Positions 44,590-56,641 of a stretch of DNA of 64,000 bases are shown in pieces. Source of the stretch: Seriola aureovittata (lineage: Eukaryota; Chordata; Actinopteri; Carangiformes; Carangidae); contig NC_079374.1 in assembly GCF_021018895.1 (NCBI RefSeq), positions 117,712 to 181,711 on the forward strand, given 5' to 3'. A program made the translations under genes and the position numbers. The notes under the pieces are model-generated. The model had not been told where the DNA came from. It did not search any database and worked only from the letters and a program-made list of their open reading frames with translations. Each line of letters begins with the position of its first letter. Within the stretch, counting starts at the first letter, position 1.

Positions 44590-46150
44590 TGAAAGAGTCC
44601 TTCATGCCAAATACAACCAAAGGTCTTTTTAAAAATCTACAAAACATGAATATATTTTATTCTTATTTTGGTGCACATGAGGGTGAAGATATGGTCCGAT
44701 GTGCGATGGTTAGGCATGAATCCATTGTGTTGATTGAGGAACTCAGCTACACGGCAGCTGATGATGCTGCAGAGCAGCTTGTCCTTACAGCTACTGACAC
44801 AGATCTCTGAACTCTGAGGCTCAAATTTGTCTCCACTTTTAATTATAGGTGTAATAAGACCATTATTCCAACTCTCAGGGAAAATATCCCACACTTAAAA
44901 TTAGGTTGAATAATTTTAGAATAGCCAATTGGAATTTTTCTGTGCTGTGTTTCAGCATTTCATTTAGAATCCCATCAGGCCTGCATGCTTTTTTGCTGGG
45001 TCTTCAGTTTTCTTCTTCTTCGTTCATAGTAACGGGGAAATCTAGGGGGGTTGTGGTTGTGTTTGAATATCAATTCCATATTTAGTAGTTTTTCAAGTAT
45101 TTGTTTGGTTTCTAAGTCAGTTCCTGGTGGTGTTGGCTCAAATAAGGTGTGAAAATGTTGCATCCATATGTCTCCATGCTGTATGACCAGCTCCTGGGAC
45201 TCAGACTGACAGATAGAGTTTCACTGGAGCCAGAAGGAGTTGGACTCTCTCTCTCTTCAAGTAGGCATAACTGTTTCTCAGTATGTTTTATCTTTTTGAT
45301 TCTGATTGTATTTTTATGTCTTAAGTGCCTCACAATACTCAAGGCGTATATGATTGTTTGTAGCATCTCTGTGTTTCAGGTTAGATCATTTTCTAACTTG
45401 TTTTTCAGGTTTTGACATTCTTTGTCAAACCAGTGGTTCTTTTTTTTCAATTCAGCTTTATTTGCTGTTCTGATGTTCTTGAAGATGTAATTTATATTTT
45501 GGACAGCCTCACATATGCCTTCAGTAGAGGGAAGGGTAGGGGTATTCTATAAACTCCTCTAGTAATAATTGAATCTCCTCACTATTGCTTGCCTCTTGGT
45601 GTTGCTCAGTGCTGTCGGGCCCATCTGAATGTCCTGGGTATGTTAAACAGCTTGCTGGGTTTTGTGTGTGTGATGCTGCTGTGTTTGAGGAAGAGGGTGA
45701 ATTGGTTGTGGTCTGATAAAGGGGTTTGGGGCTTGACTGTGAATGTACTGAAAGAGAAGGGGTCCATGTCTGTAATCATGTAATCTACAGTGCTGTTGCC
45801 ACGAGTTGAACAATAAGTGAACCGAGGCTTCTGCAGAGTTGTAATAGCTCCCTCCCATCACTGTTCATCACAGTGTCAAAGTTGTTTCTAGGAGGCAGGT
45901 GTAGGTGAACAGTAGGAGCTTGCTGGGTGAAAAAATCTGGCCCCTTGACTACTGCTGACTTCAGGTTGTGCACCAGTGTCGGTGTTAAAATCACCACAGA
46001 TTATTATATTTCCCTGTCCCTGGTAATGACATATCTGTGACACAAGGCAGGGAAATATGTCATCAGAGAAGTAAGGCGACTCAGATGGGGAATGTAAACA
46101 GCACATACATATATATCCTTCTGTGTAGGGATACGATCTCTTTTTACTTT
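44590..46150 (-). mobile_element. Degenerate LINE: endonuclease and reverse transcriptase parts
   Basis: Read on the minus strand, broken frames give endonuclease (NIIICGDFNTDTG at about 45990-46030) then reverse transcriptase (FPESWNNGLITPIIKSGDKF, ICVSSCKDKLLCSII, GFMPNHRTSDHIFTL at 44680-44890). These are the GDFN motif of an APE-type endonuclease and RT blocks of a fish non-LTR element. Frameshifts and stops show it is dead. The part towards 44590 is truncated. A SINE interrupts its upstream side. Confidence 0.8.
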
Positions 46151-46189
46151 CTGCCAAATATATATATTTTTTGATTTTGAGAATTTGTC

Positions 46190-46535
46190 GCCTCAAAGCA
46201 AGAAGGTTCCCGGTTCGAGTCCCGGCTCGGCCGTGGGATCTTTCTGTGTGGAGTTTGCATGTTCTCCCTGTGCCAGTGTGGGTTCTCTCCGGGTTCTCTC
46301 CGGCTTCCCCACAGTCCAAAGACATGCAAAATGGGGACTAGGTTAATGGGATACTGTTAATTGACCATAGGTGTGGCTGTGAGTGTGAATGGTTGTCTGT
46401 CTCTATGTGTTTCCCCTGCGATGGACTGGCGACCTGTCCAGGGAGTACCCCGCCTCTCGCCCGAAAAGATGCTGGGATAGGCTCCACCCCCTAGAGACCC
46501 TACTAGAGGATAAGTGGAAGAAAATGGATGGATGG
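46190..46535 (+). mobile_element. tRNA-derived SINE nested in the LINE
   Basis: It begins with a tRNA-like head containing the B-box GGTTCGAGTCC (46212-46222). Phrases widespread in fish follow: GGAGTTTGCATGTTCTCCCT, CCACAGTCCAAAGACATGC, GACTGGCGACCTGTCCAGGG and GATAGGCTCCA. It ends in a (TGGA)n-type tail at 46520-46535. TTTTGAGAATTTGT occurs on both sides (46175-46188 and 46537-46550), which looks like a target-site duplication. Confidence 0.85.
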
Positions 46536-46550
46536 ATTTTGAGAATTTGT

Positions 46551-47690
46551 AGTGCATTGTGTAAATTTGATTTGTAACATATAATGAGTCCTCCTGAGTC
46601 TCTGCCTTGACTCACAGTAGATCATTTCTGGGAAGGGGCAATAACCTCTCTGTAGTTTGGAGGGCAGTGTGTGGGTACATCAGCTTCACATCATGTTTCT
46701 GATAAGACTATGATATCATTATTATTGTAAATGACCCTGTATTTTAGTTTCATTAGTTTTATTTTGTATTTGTAAGCACTGCACACAGTTGCAAATGTTT
46801 TAGTTTATTACAATATAGTTTTCTTGTTTGCATGTAAAACAGATTTTATTTTTGAAAATGTAGCTTTTATTTTGAAACTCCATTAGTGGAAGTCAACAAC
46901 TTGCCTAGATAGGTGCTTCGGTTATTTGCAGTCTGCCCAGACATGTTGGTCACAGGAAGGAGAAGTTTTTCGCACAAAGATAAATGTCTTAACATAATGT
47001 GGTAAATGCAGTTGCAATTGTTTTATTATGAAAACTTTGGTCATAAAGCGCATAAAGAGTCGTCTTAGGTGATTTTGCTGCTCATAACTGATGACTATCT
47101 ACTGTGAAGAAGATGTCCACACTATAAAGATTTAGCACCTCAGTCGGGGAGTGAACAAGGTACGAATGTGATTAAAGTTTAATTTCATGGTTTGTTATTT
47201 TTCTTTGATAAAGGAATCCTTGTAAATGTAGAAATTCATCTAGTAAATTCATGAAACATCAGTCAAAGAGTCCGACCATCATCTTTCTGGGGATGCTATA
47301 ATTATTTATACTATTTACAAAATCAGAGGTTTTACTCTTCAGACCAAAGACTGAGGAGTAAAGACTTGTATATTCCAACAGCTTATTTTAAAGGAACTCA
47401 TTGCAGATTAAATAAAATAAAACAAACACAGAAACATCTTTTACACAGGTGACCTTGAAGAACCTATTACAGTGAAATATATTGATATTGATTATATTAA
47501 CTATCTTATCTAAATATGAAAGATGGTCAAAATTGTAAAATAGTAAGAGATTTAAAAAATAAATAAAATAAATAAATATGTGGAAAAAATGAAAAATTGA
47601 GATTGAACCACACTATGTTAATATAAGAACATGAAATTCTATTTGCCTATCTACCAATATGATGGATGACTGATGTTATATCTAGCTTAC
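46551..47690. other. AT-rich DNA with nothing recognisable
   Basis: It may include the remaining upstream portion of the LINE, but no frame is readable. Confidence 0.4.
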
Positions 47691-47699
47691 TAGTAGTCC

Positions 47700-48411
47700 A
47701 CTGCACCGGTTGTGTAGCATCTGCTTGATCTCCTCCAGCTCTGTGTGGGGGTGCAGGCTGAGGAGCTGGTCTGGTCAGAGCAGTAGCATAGGAGCTCCGC
47801 TGACAGGAGGGGCTCTCTGGGTGTGGGTGCAGGAGGCCGTGGATGGGGATGGTGGGGTGGAGCAGGGTGACGAGGGCTGGGCTGTGATGGTGTGTTTCTC
47901 TCTGTCGAGGTGCAGCCCGTCATATAAATGCCGATGGTGTTATGTGTGCCAGGTGGCTGTTGGGGAGGCTGGAGCAGTTCCGGGTGATCTCCATGTTAAT
48001 GTCATGTATGACATGAGGCGGGGTGTCTGTACGGGGCAGGAGGGTGGATATCACCACCCTTGATTCTTCAGTTCCAGTGAAGACAGGCTTTTTCTCAGTT
48101 TATCAGTCAGGGGTGAGGGATGATTGCAGTTAGGGTCTTTCTGTTCTGACTTCTCTGTCTGTTGGGTCGATGGTGTCTTCTGGGCCCATTGCTGAGCTGG
48201 AGCTGTTGGTGTCTATTTGTGTTTTCAGGTGGTGAAACATCTTCTCAAACAGGCTGAGACTGGTCTGGTTTACCTGGAGCAGCACCGTTCCTTTAGTTTT
48301 ATAATAACTTAGAGTCAATACAAGGTTCTCAGTGTCCAGACTCGTCAGTGAGAACTTCGGTCTGGAGGAGTCGCAGCATTTATTTACTGACAAACAGCTC
48401 ACTGTACTCAC
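47700..48411 (-). mobile_element. Possible LINE ORF1 fragment
   Basis: On the minus strand, 48230-48330 reads TLSYYKTKGTVLLQVNQTSL followed by LFEKMFHHLK. This resembles an ORF1-type segment (LYKTGTVLVQG..SL.LFE..FP.LK) found in fish retroelements. GC-rich Pro/Thr sequence at 47700-47920 follows on the same strand. It may be the 5' part of the LINE at 44590-46150. Confidence 0.4.
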
Positions 48412-48457
48412 ATCTACACTGCTAACTAGCTAGCTAACTCTGCTCCGGTCACTAGCC

Positions 48458-48633
<176 letters not shown>

Positions 48634-48639
48634 AATATT

Positions 48640-49240
48640 CTGTCTGTAACTTACAGCAGATCTCACAGAGGATAAATCAGCTTCATTAGCTGTTTACTTG
48701 CTACTTGTTGCTGCTGCTGCCTCTTAACTCTTAATGCAGAAGTTTCGTTTCCACACACGTCTGCGCATGCGTATTGTGCTGCAATATCATAACTGATCCG
48801 TAACGGTAGAAGCCAAGTGAACGAGTTTGCCAAAGCTGATCACCAGTCAAAGATCCAGGATTATCCTCATTGTGCAAACCTACGAATAAAGCTGTTGTCC
48901 TCTCCACTTGACAAGCTCCAGCCTCTGTGAACGGGACTTGGTCACACCCGCGGAAATGACACAAACTATCAATTAAACGGCTGGAAGTCAAACAAGCTTC
49001 AGAGACAAGCTAGAGGGCGGGAAAATACATGATGAATGAAACGGGCACCAGATCCTTAAAGAGACAGAAGCTGTTCTGAGATCATTACTTTTTTTTATGA
49101 TATATCTTATCGTTTCATTATTTAACTGTTTTAATAAGATGAAACGGAAAGTGGTTTGAATAATAAAGCATTTTTTAAAAAAAAGTTTTGTTTGTAGGTT
49201 TTTTGTTTTGTCTTAAATTAAACAACAGAACCAAAGCAGA
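48640..49240. other. Intergenic DNA left of the acvr2a 3' end
   Basis: Contains a CpG-bearing stretch (48750-48960) with ACGGTAGAAGCCAAGTGAACG-like sequence and no convincing frame. Confidence 0.35.
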
Positions 49241-49300
49241 GCACTTTATTTTCTTCTGTACAATATTCAACAGTCGCCTCAGACAGATGCTCTCACACAT

Positions 49301-49324
49301 GGGGGGGGGGGGGGGGGGGGGGGG
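49301..49324. repeat. Poly-G tract, 24 nt
   Basis: Uninterrupted G on the plus strand, so poly-C in an acvr2a transcript. Confidence 0.9.
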
Positions 49325-50043
49325 ATAAAACATTGTCACATTGAATATAAAAGGTGATGAAGAGCAGATAGTCTTCCTCAACATCTAACAAACGCCTCAG
49401 TGTCACTGTGGCAACCATCACTGCTTCCACTGGTCTTTACTGTGTTTCTGCTGTTGGACAGACTGACCTGTAATGATTTTACACATGTTCACACTCTACA
49501 ACTGATCATTGATTAACTCTAATAATCAATAGGTTTGATGGAACATCTCATCAGTGTTCTCTGTTCTCCACTGAGGAACCACAGAGTTCTGATACTGCTT
49601 CATGAATCTGGAGAAAAACAATGAGAACACCAGTGATGTCACACAGACAGCTGTCACCACACACACCGATTATTATCATCAATCTATCAATCAGCTCATC
49701 AATCTTCTATTATTCTGGACCTGAAAACTCTGTTTAATATTGAGGAGAAAAAGTAGCAAATCATCAGATCAATTATCAGGATAATGAGCAATAATCTGTT
49801 GATCAATTGATCGACTAATTGCTGCAGCTATTACTGACACAACCTAGGCTTAATAACTGTGCATAAAAATGACAGCTGCAACAGTTAATCCATTAATCAA
49901 TTAACCAGTTATCAGAAAATTCATCTGAAATTATTCTGATAATTAAATAATTAGTCAAAGTTTTTTGTCTGTCTCAGTAACTGATCGATGACTGATCAAT
50001 GACTGAACAATGACTGATCAATGACGGACACCCCCCCCCCACC

Positions 50044-50148
<105 letters not shown>

Positions 50149-50366
50149 TCTGCCCAGAAAGTTATTGTTCGGAGCTTCAACATATATTAATGAACCAGAT
50201 TGTTTTTCATTCGTACATCATCATCATCATCATCATCATCATCACCATCATATAAAACGTGTTTCTTTTCAACATTATAAAGAACTTTTTCTGTTTTTGT
50301 TTCTTGTCCATAAAAAACAAACTCATGCTAAAATCACATCTGAAACAACATTCATATGTACAAACT

Positions 50367-50391
50367 GGGGGGGGGGGGGGGGGGGGGGGGG
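50367..50391. repeat. Poly-G tract, 25 nt
   Basis: Second long G run in the same interval, again C-rich on the acvr2a strand. Confidence 0.9.
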
Positions 50392-51664
50392 TGTGTTCCT
50401 GTCTGGGGTCAGGTATTAGATTAGGAGACAGCTGATCTCTGTCTATGTCAACACAGTCCATCTGAACCACAGAGCTCAGAGTTCCTAAAGGGCCCTGAAC
50501 GCCTCCCTGTTGGTGGATCGTCTCAGAACCCACAGATTCTGGATCTGGATTAAAAATCCACCAAACATTTGAAGCCTCAACGCGAGGAAGAACTATTCAT
50601 CAATAAGTTAATTAGTTCAATAATTAGTGATAATAACATTTATCTGATTTCAGTGACACATCTTCACTTTCTTTATAAATCAGGTCCATGTCTAAGACCT
50701 GGACTGAGACCTGGACTGGTCTGAGAGCAGTCCCCTCTGAAGTCCAGGTCTCAGACCAGTCCCATGTTTCCTTTAATGTTCATTCTTCTATATAAATAAA
50801 TAATATTCTGGTCAATAACTTTAATCAAACCTCGTTAGTTTCGAGGCTCCACAGAATCTGAATGAACCACAGACAGGAAGGAAGAGGAGAAAACTAGATT
50901 TCAAAATAAAACTGTCAAACACAAATAAAGGCATGCTGTCAATATTCACTGCAAACTAAACAGGAAGTGTTTCACTGTCTCAGGGGGTTCTCTCCTCAAC
51001 AGCTGATCAGTTATCAGTGTATTGATCAGCAGCCCGATTGGTTCTGATGAGGAGAAACTGGACGACTGAACAGACCGTAAACTAACATCATGTTTGGATT
51101 GTCAGGGTGAATATATGGATGATTATTGATTATTGATTCTGATAGGAGCTCAGTGTCTCTGTAGTGACTGTTGATCGTCTGTATCAGTGTTCAAGTTGAC
51201 TCAGTTTCTCCTCCGATGTTAAAGAACCAGACATCAGAGAAAGAAAAGGAACTTCCTGTATGTTTGATGTGTGATCAATAACCTGATTATTAGACTCTCT
51301 GTATATATGTATATAATAATAATAATCTGTATATGTACACAGCAGTGACACAGACATTCAGAAGCTGTTTCTTATTGGCATCACGTCGGAGAAACAAACA
51401 GCATGTGAATAAAAACTCAAGTCGCCCTTTTATTCTGAAATTATCCTCACATTATCGTAGAAAAAGTCTTTTATTTTGCAGTAAAAAACAGGAACTGACC
51501 AGAGAGAGAGAAACTCTCCACCATGTTGTCCTTATCAGTCCAAGACTCACCTGCAGTCAGAGGTCATCTGACCGCCAGCAGGTCACCTGACCGGCTACGT
51601 CCGCCATCAGAGACGGTGTTCACTGAGGGAGTCCCTGCTCCGTCCTGATTGGTCCTGAGCCTCG

Positions 51665-52402
51665 TCATAGACTCGACTCTTTAGGAGGGTAGTCCACGTT
51701 AGTTACCATGGTGACAACCGTTACAATCTCCTCTGGCGCCGTGACACTCGTCTGTCGCTGCATCTGCACGACCCGCTCCTCCACGCAGCCGGCCGACAGC
51801 CGAGCTTCGGCCTCGTGGTCCCAGCACTCCTCTATGGTCTCACAGAGCAAGGCCAGACCCTGAAGGGGAACCAGCAAATCCACATCAGACACACTGGGAA
51901 TTATGGGTAATGTAATCCACATCACTATACACAGTGTATTAATGAGTACAGGCTGGTGTATTGTGGGTAATGTAGTCCACATTGATGTCAGTGTATTAAT
52001 GAGTGGAGGTTGGTGTATTGTGGGTAATGTAGTCAGACTCACAGCGTGTTTCTGCCAGCACTCTCTGAGCAGCGGTCTCAGCTTCTTGTGGACCACCACC
52101 TCCTGCATGTCCTCCAGAGACGGATGCTGACCCACCTCCTCCTCAAATGGCAGCATGTACTCATCCACTGGACCTGGACCAGAGACAAGGGGGACTGAGA
52201 TGGTTCTCCACCAGCAGACAGCAGCTGCTGTAAATGTGGTGCACACTGTTGTGGTGTAGTGAAGTCTAACAACCACCAGGTGGCGCTGTTCTCTGTTCAT
52301 CACACACTGAGTGTTTCTGCTGTTCACATCTGACTATTGATCATGTTTTCATCTCCTCAGCTGGGTCAGGGTCTGACGCACACATGCACGAGCGCATGCA
52401 CG

Positions 52403-52458
<56 letters not shown>

Positions 52459-52879
52459 GCTGGTGCTTGTTACCGTCAGCAGCTTTGCAGCGTGAGGCGA
52501 GCTCCCACAGCACCAGACCCAGAGCGTACATGTCGATCCTCAGGAAGGCATCTCTCTGGAAGTTGATGGCTCCCTCCAGGACCTCCGGAGCCATGTACCT
52601 CCTGGTCCCCACCTGACAGACAGGGACACACCTGGGTCAAAGGTCTGGAGTTGGGAGGGGGGGATGAGACAAAGACGTCAGCGTTCCTCCCAGGTGAACT
52701 CACCTGTCCATGGGTGTCTCCTGGAGATTTTCCCGCCTCAAACCTGAGAGCGAGGCCAAAGTCAGCGATGCAGGCGGTCAGGTTGGACTTCAGCAGAACG
52801 TTCTTACTCTTAAAGTCCCTGAAAAATACAGAGTGACACGTCCTGTCTGACAGCTCTCTGGACACCTGTGTACCTGTAC

Positions 52880-52917
<38 letters not shown>

Positions 52918-53262
52918 CTGTGTGCAATGGCAGGCTTGTGTCCATCCTTGTGTCCAGGTATGTCTTCGTGCAGGTAGGCAAGACCCCGGGACATGGACTG
53001 AGCGATGAGACAGAGTTCAGACCAGGAGAGAACGTTGGCCTTCAGGTAATCTGTTAGAGAACCCTGAACACAGAAAGTCTCAGGTTTTTAAAAATTATTT
53101 ATGTTTTAGTTTCTTCATTATTTTAAATGATCAAATCAACATCAGTTAATACATGAGCTTTATAAAGATAAAATATCAATCTAATAATAAATAAAAATAA
53201 TAATGAAACAATTAAAACTCAAAATAAAATGTTTTAATGTTTTCTGACTCATATTTAATCAG

Positions 53263-53309
<47 letters not shown>

Positions 53310-54682
53310 AGTGTTACCTTGTCGTGGAAGGCGGTGATGAGCCATAGCTCCATATCCACATTACTTCCTCTCTTCTCGGCTCCAATGAACTGCAGCAGGT
53401 TCTCGTGTCTCATCCCGTTCAGGTTGTAGATCTCAAACTCATTCTGCCACGACTGCTTGTCCTGGAAACAGAGGTCATGAGCAGAGTGTTATGGTTGTGT
53501 TGTTTACTCCCTTGTTTTGTAGTTGTGTTGTTTTTCCTCTCAGTGGTTGCAGCAAAGACTCACAACTGATGAACACAACCTTCATCTGACTGATGCCACA
53601 GTGTGTGTGTGTGTGTGTGTGTGTGTGTCTGAGAGCAAGTGTATTCGATTGAGGTCATGTTGGGTTTACTGATGCTGATTGGCTGAGGACACAGTCAGCC
53701 TCGGGGGGATTAAAGCTGCGAGCCTTAAGTCTAAACACACACACAGCAGTGGGGGAGGTTCGGAACTGAAACCAGGTCTGGACCACAGAACCTTCTCTAC
53801 CAGGCAGAGAGGAAGTGATGTGACTCAACAAAATAAAAGCTGAATAATGAATGTGTTTCTGAACAAACAGCTGTGTCACTTTACGTCCTGATATCATCAT
53901 GACAACCAGGTCACATCTATCCAATCAGGGTCTGTGTTCATATTCAGTCTCTGTAGATCGTGTCGTAAATGTAAATGTTCCTGTACAGATGTTCCTCTAC
54001 AGATGTTCTTGTGCAGATGTTAATGTCTAATGACATCAGTAACTCCTAGACTCTGTTCATCATGTATGAATGGACAGCTGCAGTCACATGATCAATTGTT
54101 TCTCACATTACTTGACATGTGAACAGACAGTTACTGTAACAGAAAGTCAGTACCAGAAACAGTCAGTACAGACCTGTATGGGGAAGATCTTGACAGCCAC
54201 ATATTCACTGAGCAGCTGAGCCTTCCACACGCAGCCGAAGCGCCCCCTGGCTTTGATCTCTAGCAGCTGCAGCGGCTTCTGGCCCAGGATGGGGGAGGGG
54301 GGGAGGGGCCCAGGGTCCTGGAGGATTAACATGGAAACCACAGACTGAGTTTGTGTGTGTTCAGGTCCTACAGACGTGTTCATGTGTGTGTGTGTGTCTG
54401 TGTTTTCAGGTCCTACAGACGTGCTCATGTGTGTGTGTGTGTCTGTGTTTTCAGGTCCTACAGACGTGTTCATGTGTGTGTGTGTTTTCAGGTTCTACAG
54501 ACGTGTTCATGTGTGTGTGTGTTTTCAGGTTCTACAGACATGTTCATGTGTGTGTGTGTTTTCAGGTCCCGCAGATGTGTCCGTGTGTGTGTGTGTTTTC
54601 AGGTTCTACAGACGTGTTCGTGTGTGTGTTCAGGTCCTGCAGACGTGTGTGTGTGTGTTTTCAGGTCCTACAGACATGTTCA

Positions 54683-54716
<34 letters not shown>

Positions 54717-54727
54717 ACAGACGTGTT

Positions 54728-54775
<48 letters not shown>

Positions 54776-55687
54776 ACAGACGTGTTCATGTGTGTGTGTC
54801 CGTGTTTTCAGGTCCTACAGACGTGTTCATGTGTGTGTGTGTGTTTTCAGGTCCTACAGACGTGTTCATGTGTGTGTGTGTGTCTGTGTTTTCAGGTCCT
54901 ACAGACGTGCTCATGTGTGTGTGTGTGTGTCTGTGTTTTCAGGTCCTACAGACGTGTTCATGTGTGTGTGTGTTTTCAGGTCCCGCAGATGTGTCCGTGT
55001 GTGTGTGTGTTTTCAGGTTCTACAGACGTGTGTGTGTGTGTTTTCAGGTCCTACAGACATGTTCATGTGTGTGTGTGTGTGTCTGTGTTTTCAGGTCCTA
55101 CAGACGTGTTCATGTGTGTGTGTCTGTGTGTTCAGGTCCTACAGACGTGTTCATGTGTGTGTGTGTGTCTGTGTTTTCAGGTCCTACAGACGTGTTCATG
55201 TGTGTGTGTGTTTTCAGGTCCTACAGACGTGTTCATGTGTGTGTGTGTTTTCAGGTTCTACAGACATGTTCATGTGTGTGTGTGTTTTCAGGTCCCGCAG
55301 ATGTGTCCGTGTGTGTGTGTGTTTTCAGGTCCTACAGACGTGTTCGTGTGTGTGTGTGTGTGTTTTCAGGTCCTACAGACGTGTTCGTGTGTGTGTGTGT
55401 GTCTGTGTTTTCAGGTCCTACAGACGTGTTCGTGTGTGTGTGTGTGTCTGTGTTTTCAGGTCCTACAGACGTGTTCATGTGTGTGTGTGTTTTCAGGTTC
55501 TACAGACGTGTTCATGTGTGTGTGTGTTTTCAGGTCCTGCAGATGTGTCCGTGTGTGTGTGTGTTTTCAGGTTCTACAGACGTGTTCGTGTGTGTGTTCA
55601 GGTCCTGCAGACGTGTGTGTGTTTTCAGGTCCTACAGACATGTTCATGTGTGTGTGTGTGTGTTTTCAGGTCCTACAGACGTGTTCA

Positions 55688-55719
<32 letters not shown>

Positions 55720-55894
55720 ACAGACGTGTTCATGTGTGTGTGTCCGTGTTTTCAGGTCCTACAGACGTGTTCATGTGTGTGTGTGTGTCTGTGTTTTCAG
55801 GTCCTACAGACGTGTTCATGTGTGTGTGTGTTTTCAGGTACTACAGACGTGTTCATGTGTGTGTGTCTGTGTTTTCAGGTCCTACAGACGTGTT

Positions 55895-55954
<60 letters not shown>

Positions 55955-56043
55955 ACAGACGTGTTCATGTGTGTGTGTCTGTGTTTTCAGGTCCTACAGA
56001 CATGTTCACGTGTGTGTGTGTGTTTTCAGGTACTACAGACATG

Positions 56044-56085
<42 letters not shown>

Positions 56086-56095
56086 ACAGACGTGT

Positions 56096-56148
<53 letters not shown>

Positions 56149-56434
56149 ACAGACGTGTTCATGTGTGTGTGTCTGTGTTTTCAGGTCCTACAGACATGTT
56201 CATGTGTGTGTGTGTGTTTTCAGGTACTACAGACATGTTCACGTGTGTGTGTGTGTGTTTCCAGGTCCTACAGACGTGTTCACGTGTGTGTCTGTGTTTT
56301 CAGATCCTACAGACGTGTTCGTGTGTGTGTGTGTTTTCAGGTACTACAGACGTGTTCATGTGTGTGTGTCTGTGTTTTCAGGTCCTACAGACATGTTCAC
56401 GTGTGTGTGTGTGTTTTCAGGTACTACAGACATG

Positions 56435-56476
<42 letters not shown>

Positions 56477-56509
56477 ACAGACGTGTTCGTGTGTGTGTGT
56501 GTGTGTGTG

Positions 56510-56544
<35 letters not shown>

Positions 56545-56595
56545 ACAGACGTGTTCATGTGTGTGTGTCTGTGTTTTCAGGTCCTACAGACGTGT

Positions 56596-56641
<46 letters not shown>

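Noticed and set aside
46196..46240. Possible tRNA gene (B-box GGTTCGAGTCC)
   Set aside because: It is the tRNA-like head of a SINE; the sequence continues into a SINE body and no closed cloverleaf is seen. The same holds for 1077-1165.
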